NCBI GenBank assembly: GCA_042218065.1
Contig: JBDGRL010000053.1
Location: 1 to 17,701 of the forward strand
Length of the DNA: 17,701 bases
Source: JBDGRJ01 sp042218065
GTDB lineage: Bacteria; Patescibacteriota; Patescibacteriia; Magasanikbacterales; UBA922
Reading direction: 5' to 3'
This document shows, in pieces, positions 13,913 through 17,701 of this stretch. The translations under genes were made by a program, and so were the position numbers. Below the pieces are notes generated by a model, which saw only the letters and a list, made by a program, of their open reading frames with translations, did not search any database and was not told the origin of the DNA. Each line of letters starts with the position of its first letter. The first letter of the stretch is position 1.

Positions 13913-16330
13913 ATGCAAAATATAGATAAAGACGCTATTCCGGACACACTTAAATCTTCCAACTGGGTAGTATGGAAAGCCAAAAAGAAAGATGACAGGG
14001 TTACTAAAATTCCATACGACCCATCCAATACTGACAATTATGCAAAAACAGATTCTCCCCACACATGGTCGGATTTTAAAACAGCATTAGAAGCCTATAA
14101 GTCAGATAATTTCGATGGTTTCGGCTTCGTATTTACCGATACCGATTATGCAGGGATTGATTTGGACGACTGCAGAAACCCCGAAAACGGTAACCTTTCT
14201 TCTAAAGCCGAGGAGATAGTTGAGCGCATGGACTCCTATACCGAAATTTCACCTTCGGGCAAAGGACTTCACATCATTATAAAGGCTGAACTACCTTCTG
14301 ACAAGGGTAGAAAAACTGGGAATATTGAAGGCATGAAAGAAATTGAGATGTACGATAATGTGCGGTTCTTTACGATGACCGGAAATACACTTGATGAAGC
14401 TCCCGGTTATATAAAAGATAATCAGGAAGAACTTAATAATCTTTTTAGGGAGGTGTTCGAAAATTCCAAAGAAAATGGCTATAGTGAGAGTGTATCAGCA
14501 GTTAACTCTGATAGCAACCTGTCAGATAAAGAAATTATCGAAGCCGCTAGAAACGCAAAAAACGGAGAAAAATTTGAAAAATTATTTTTCCAGGGCGACC
14601 TTTCAGATTATAAGTCTGAAAGTGAAGCTGATGAAGCTTTATGTTTCCTTCTGGCTTTTTACACCAAAGAGTATGAACAAATTAAAAGATTGCTTAAAAG
14701 ATCTGCACTTACTAGAAGTAAGTGGTTCGAAAGAGAAGAAAGCAGCTATATAGGCCCAACCATTAATAAAGCAATAGAAAAAGTGAAAGAAGGTTACGAC
14801 CCAGACTACTATGAAAAAAAGGATGGTAACAAAACTGAAGATGTTGATAATGAAAGTGAGTCCAATTCTATGCATGAAAAGCTCCAAGTTATAGCTGAAG
14901 AAGCTGAGTTGTATAAAATGCCCGATAATAGAAATTTCGCCAAAGTTAAGGATATAGATGGAGACAACAAAATTCTAATGATTACCGGAGGTAAGAATTG
15001 CCAATTCACCTCATGGCTTAAACGGAAATATTTCGATGGATACGAAGAGTATCCATCAAGTACACCACTTTCAAGGGTGGTTGACGGCATAAAAGCTAGA
15101 GCTGAGATTGCAGATATGAAAGAACTATACATGAGAGCGACGAAGAAGAATAATTCGATCTATGTTGATTTAGCCCAAAACAATCTTAAGAAGATTAAGA
15201 TATCACCGGATGGTTATGAAGTAGTAGAAAACGAGAAGGTAGAATTCTTACAAAATGACGAAATATCGAAACTTCCAGAACCAAGCCAGGAGGCGGGAAT
15301 CGAAAGCCTGAAAAAACTGAGTAAACTAACCATGCTGGAAGGAAGAAAGTTAGCTCTTATAATCTCATGGTTAACCTCGGTTTATTACACTCCCGGGTCT
15401 TACCCGATTCTTATCATCACAGGAGAGGCAGGAAGCGGAAAGAGTGTACTCTCTAAGATGCTTAGGTTTTTGGTAGACCCTGCCGGCATAAACGGAAGAG
15501 AGGTTATTGAGAGCATAAACGATAATAGGGGTATAAGTGGTTTTGCTTTGAATCGTCACGTTGTAGCACGAGAAAATATCTCTAGAATAAGCCAAACAGA
15601 GAATGATACACTTTCTGCAATCTCCACCGGCACCTCTCAAGGAGCTCGCTCAATGTATACCAACTTCGGAGTCGATACTATCCGAGTTAAAAACCCAATA
15701 ATATTGAACGGAATTGATATCACCGGAATTAAATCCGACTTACTTGATCGTTCGATAATGGTGCAAAAGAAGAAGATCGAATCCAATAAGAATGAATCAG
15801 AGATATGGAAAAAATTAGATGAACATCATTCGGAGATTTTAGGCGGACTTTGCGAATTAATCTCACAAGGGTTAGATAGACTGGAGAATATCGATTTAGC
15901 CGATGAGAAAAAGACCAGAATGGCTAATTTCAGTGAGTGGCTTGAGGCTATATCTGAACCGATGCAAAAAATACCGGGAATTAAGAATATTCACCCTCTA
16001 GAGGCTTACAAAACAAACAGAAAGAATGCTGGTGAAATTGCAATGAATTCTAGATATTTCACTACCGTATTCAAAGACTGGTTGGAGATTGAAGCAGAAG
16101 GTTATGAGGAGGGTGAAGTAGTTTTTAAGGGGGCTGCTACAGAAATATTGAGAGAATTAGAGATGATGGCTGATCCTGAACAAGTAGAATCACAGCACTG
16201 GCCCTCTTCTCCCTCAATTGTAGGTAGGAAGATAGGAAGAATAAAAACTACACTACGGCAGATAGGGTACGAACATGAAAAAGATGACAGCGGAAATAAA
16301 AGAGAGCATGTTTTCATAAAAACTGATTAA
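13913..16330 (+). CDS. Primase-polymerase/helicase fusion
   Basis: A replication protein of 805 aa that would prime and unwind DNA of the excised element. The N-terminal prim-pol domain (about 15-170) has the metal motif DLD in GIDLDDC (Asp83, Asp85) and SPSGKGLHIII (His120), as in the NrS-1-like archaeo-eukaryotic primases. A helical linker (about 200-295) contains the pattern common in that family (ALTRSKW). The C-terminal helicase (about 470-640) has Walker A GEAGSGKS (504-511), a Walker B-like VVARENIS in which Glu554 stands where Asp is usual, and an arginine finger in DLLDRS (Arg613). A winged-helix-like tail (about 740-800) follows. The full length implies an intact gene. It lies just before the inverted 8-mer array. 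Confidence 0.9.
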   Translation: MQNIDKDAIPDTLKSSNWVVWKAKKKDDRVTKIPYDPSNTDNYAKTDSPHTWSDFKTALEAYKSDNFDGFGFVFTDTDYAGIDLDDCRNPENGNLSSKAEEIVERMDSYTEISPSGKGLHIIIKAELPSDKGRKTGNIEGMKEIEMYDNVRFFTMTGNTLDEAPGYIKDNQEELNNLFREVFENSKENGYSESVSAVNSDSNLSDKEIIEAARNAKNGEKFEKLFFQGDLSDYKSESEADEALCFLLAFYTKEYEQIKRLLKRSALTRSKWFEREESSYIGPTINKAIEKVKEGYDPDYYEKKDGNKTEDVDNESESNSMHEKLQVIAEEAELYKMPDNRNFAKVKDIDGDNKILMITGGKNCQFTSWLKRKYFDGYEEYPSSTPLSRVVDGIKARAEIADMKELYMRATKKNNSIYVDLAQNNLKKIKISPDGYEVVENEKVEFLQNDEISKLPEPSQEAGIESLKKLSKLTMLEGRKLALIISWLTSVYYTPGSYPILIITGEAGSGKSVLSKMLRFLVDPAGINGREVIESINDNRGISGFALNRHVVARENISRISQTENDTLSAISTGTSQGARSMYTNFGVDTIRVKNPIILNGIDITGIKSDLLDRSIMVQKKKIESNKNESEIWKKLDEHHSEILGGLCELISQGLDRLENIDLADEKKTRMANFSEWLEAISEPMQKIPGIKNIHPLEAYKTNRKNAGEIAMNSRYFTTVFKDWLEIEAEGYEEGEVVFKGAATEILRELEMMADPEQVESQHWPSSPSIVGRKIGRIKTTLRQIGYEHEKDDSGNKREHVFIKTD

Positions 16331-16333
16331 GGG

Positions 16334-16444
16334 TCACATGGACGGATAGGACGGATCTTGTTTACTTCTAGATTTTAAAAAGAAAAAGAGAACAAGAAAA
16401 AAGAATAAGAAAGCTAAAGTATCCGTCCATCCGTCCTCCTGTGA
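16334..16444. repeat. Inverted 8-mer array, candidate origin
   Basis: GGACGGAT occurs twice in direct order at 16340-16347 and 16349-16356. Its exact complement ATCCGTCC occurs twice at 16421-16428 and 16429-16436. Outside these, TCACA (16334-16338) and TGTGA (16440-16444) also pair. The centre, about 16376-16419, is almost all A and G on this strand. Paired iterons around an easily melted purine-rich tract beside the primase gene are what a replication origin or initiator site would look like. Alternatives are an operator or RNA hairpin controlling the downstream recombinase, whose ATG lies 15 bases after the array. Confidence 0.7.
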
Positions 16445-16459
16445 TAAATACAAAAAAAG

Positions 16460-17428
16460 ATGGAAATAATTGAAAATTATACTGAACAACTAAATACAGA
16501 TAACAAAGTGCAGCAAGCTTTTTGTGAGTATTTAAGAAAGAGAGGTATCGCTGAAGATAAATCGGAGAGCACATTGGAGTCCGATTACTATATAGCTAAA
16601 CAATTGTTTGAGTTTAATCCAGAGATTGGGTTTGAAGATTTAGAAACCTCTACTATTATTGATTTTATTGAATGGCTAAAGGCAGAGAAGAGGAAAGATA
16701 AAGCTGAAAGTCTAGCTTCATCTACTCTCAAAACTTACTATAACCGACTTAGTGCTTTCTTTAAGTGGTTGAAATCAACAGGTAAAATTGAATCCAACCC
16801 CGTGGACAATATAGATACCCCCTCTGTGACACATGATGATAAGCAATACATAGATCAAGAAGGTTTGGATAAGATATTTCGCACTATAGAGCGAGGTATA
16901 TCTTGGCAAAACAATTTCCTCAGAGAAAGAAATATAGCTATTTTCCAGGTTCTACTTTACACCGGTGTAAGACGCAATGAATTGTTGTCGATAAAGTTGC
17001 GCCACATAGATTTAAATAGGGGAGAGTTACTAATAAAAAAAGAGGGCTCTAAATCAAAAAGTGATAGATCCATACCTCTAAATAGTAGAGTTAAGTTAGC
17101 CTTACAATCTTACTTGGATAAGAGAGACATGCCTGAGGTTGATTCACCTTACTTATGGATTAGTAGCTCAACAAAAGAAAAATTTACAGTTAGTGGTTTG
17201 AAGCATTTAGTTAATAAAGTTAATAAGGCTTCTGGAGTTGACTTTAGTGTTCATCAGTTCAGACACACTTTTGCTGTTAATTCTACAGTACAAGGCCTTA
17301 ATATGGAAGAGCTTAGAGACTTAATGGGGCATAGGTCTCTCGAGTCAGTTAGAAAATATTTGAGACAAGTACCTAAAGAACACACGAGAGAGAAGCTGGA
17401 AGGGTTAAATATAGATGCTATGGTTTGA
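16460..17428 (+). CDS. Tyrosine recombinase/integrase (right)
   Basis: A second, intact tyrosine recombinase of 322 aa. A core-binding domain (about 15-115) precedes the catalytic domain (about 130-310). Catalytic residues are Arg171 in TGVRRNEL, His265 and Arg268 in HQFRHTF, His291 in MGH and Tyr300 in VRKYLRQ; the Lys-bearing hairpin is at about 194-203 (KEGSKSKSDR). It is diverged from the left recombinase and longer at the N-terminus. It is transcribed toward the right attachment site, on the same strand as the primase and 129 bases after it. Either it serves a different task, such as excision, dimer resolution or heterodimeric strand exchange with the left enzyme, or one of the two is inherited from an earlier element. 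It stops at TGA. Confidence 0.93.
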   Translation: MEIIENYTEQLNTDNKVQQAFCEYLRKRGIAEDKSESTLESDYYIAKQLFEFNPEIGFEDLETSTIIDFIEWLKAEKRKDKAESLASSTLKTYYNRLSAFFKWLKSTGKIESNPVDNIDTPSVTHDDKQYIDQEGLDKIFRTIERGISWQNNFLRERNIAIFQVLLYTGVRRNELLSIKLRHIDLNRGELLIKKEGSKSKSDRSIPLNSRVKLALQSYLDKRDMPEVDSPYLWISSSTKEKFTVSGLKHLVNKVNKASGVDFSVHQFRHTFAVNSTVQGLNMEELRDLMGHRSLESVRKYLRQVPKEHTREKLEGLNIDAMV

Positions 17429-17446
17429 GTCTTGCACACACATATA

Positions 17447-17458
17447 TATACATGTATA
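17447..17458. repeat. 12-bp palindrome after right recombinase
   Basis: TATACATGTATA is a perfect palindrome inside a TA-rich run, 19 bases after the recombinase stop. It may be a protein-binding site at the element end, but palindromes are common in AT-rich DNA. Confidence 0.35.
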
Positions 17459-17535
17459 ATCCCGACCATTGAGATCTGGAGTCTTTATATTTTAATCTTC
17501 TTGTACTATTATGAAAGTAGTTAATTTACAATGTA

Positions 17536-17604
17536 CTGTTTGGCAGTATTCTACTTCGTTAAATAAGAAAAATACCGCCTTAATGAACTCTTCACTCAGA
17601 GATG
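17536..17604 (-). promoter_or_regulatory. Right arm-type sites, inverted relative to left
   Basis: Read on the minus strand this end repeats four left-end blocks, in the same order moving inward from the core: CATCTCTGA (17596-17604; left 65-73), ATTAAGG (17578-17584; left 94-100), TTCTTATTTAACGAA (17555-17569; left 131-145) and GAATACTGCCAAACAG (17536-17551; left 173-190, which has two extra bases). The 15-mer is exact and lies 77 bases from the core. The short blocks alone could be chance; the order and the 15-mer are not easily so. Recombinase or accessory-factor binding is inferred. Confidence 0.62.
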
Positions 17605-17646
17605 TGGTTGTAAGAGAGAGATAAAACCAAGATTTTTTACTAATTT

Positions 17647-17689
17647 GTGGGCAATCCTGGATTTGAACCAGGGACCTCATCATTATCAG
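17647..17689 (-). repeat. attR core: 3' part of the tRNA-Ile gene
   Basis: Identical to 13-55 over 43 bases. Here the sequence continues into the D-arm of the tRNA, so this copy restores the gene and the element lies downstream of the tRNA 3' end. After identity ends, this copy reads TGATG where the left copy reads GAAAG. Confidence 0.93.
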
Positions 17690-17701
17690 TGATGCGCTCT
17701 A
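17648..17701 (-). tRNA. tRNA-Ile(GAT), partial at window edge
   Basis: On the minus strand the sequence reads from the end of the D-arm (TAGAGCGC) through the anticodon stem CATCA/TGATG with loop CTGATAA (anticodon GAT), then AGGTC, the T-arm CCTGG-TTCAAAT-CCAGG and the acceptor 3' strand ATTGCCC with discriminator A. CCA is not encoded (CAA follows). The 5' third lies beyond base 17701, so the acceptor 5' strand, predicted GGGCAAT, is not seen. Confidence 0.93.

Larger units (their letters stand above)
13..17689. mobile_element. Integrative element at tRNA-Ile(GAT)
   Basis: An integrative element bounded by a perfect 43-base direct repeat that reproduces the 3' part of the tRNA-Ile gene at the right edge. 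This is the classic signature of tyrosine-recombinase integration into a tRNA gene. It carries a tyrosine recombinase near each end, a primase-polymerase/helicase and a block of exported cargo genes. I see no capsid, portal, terminase, relaxase, VirB/VirD4 or Rep-nickase gene, so it is neither a recognisable complete prophage nor an ICE. It is best described as a plasmid-like or satellite-like genomic island that can probably replicate after excision. The boundaries are seen directly. Mobility is inferred from the intact recombinases and identical repeats. Confidence 0.9.

Noticed and set aside
14475..15640. Several small open frames inside the primase gene
   Set aside because: They are out-of-frame or antisense shadows of the 805-aa coding region.
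17492..17683. Minus-strand 63-aa open frame
   Set aside because: It runs through the right arm sites and into the tRNA, with no coding pattern.

Overview
The window is almost exactly one integrated mobile element of about 17.6 kb. It sits at the 3' end of a tRNA-Ile(GAT) gene. The 43 bases from the tRNA anticodon loop to one base past the discriminator occur twice as a direct repeat, at 13-55 and 17647-17689. The right copy belongs to the tRNA gene itself, read on the minus strand and running off the window edge. The left copy is the displaced 3' fragment. Only about 12 bases of chromosome are visible on each side.

Organism: AT-rich DNA, standard stop codons (TGA is used as a stop), a tRNA without an encoded CCA, and genes that mostly lack Shine-Dalgarno sequences and instead start just after A/T-rich leaders such as AAATAAATAAA. 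The C-terminal domain of the S1-type protease resembles a domain I remember from surface proteins of Patescibacteria (Candidate Phyla Radiation). I favour a Patescibacteria host, by inference only; no housekeeping gene is present to prove it.

Layout: (1) 1-1102, left attachment site, inverted arm-type motifs and a first tyrosine recombinase. (2) 1114-2551, a small minus-strand orphan, a 500-base gene-free stretch ending in a strong terminator 20 bases before the next start codon, then two small plus-strand genes (the first possibly ArdC-like) and another terminator. (3) 2550-12518, a run of ten or eleven closely packed minus-strand genes, nearly all membrane-anchored or exported: a small membrane ORF, an S1 protease with a surface domain, a DUF805-like membrane protein, a secreted Cys-rich protein, an unrecognised protein, a zinc-ribbon/coiled-coil membrane protein, a subtilisin-like protease, a two-TM protein, an exported nuclease with five tandem Cys repeats, a zinc-ribbon/TM protein with a possible VWA domain, and a large coiled-coil polytopic membrane protein. 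(4) 12595-12745, a GC-rich, strongly folded non-coding island, then a palindrome and a consensus TATAAT box. (5) 12813-17428, a plus-strand replication and integration module: an unrecognised 305-aa protein, a primase-polymerase/helicase fusion, a four-copy inverted 8-mer array, and a second tyrosine recombinase. (6) Right arm motifs, attachment site and tRNA.

How it may work: the recombinases would excise and integrate the element at tRNA-Ile, and the primase/helicase would replicate the excised circle. No capsid, terminase, relaxase or conjugation gene is visible, so transfer would need a helper or natural uptake. The cargo looks like a cell-surface or extracellular kit that degrades protein and nucleic acid, which would suit a surface-attached or scavenging cell. 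That role is inference.
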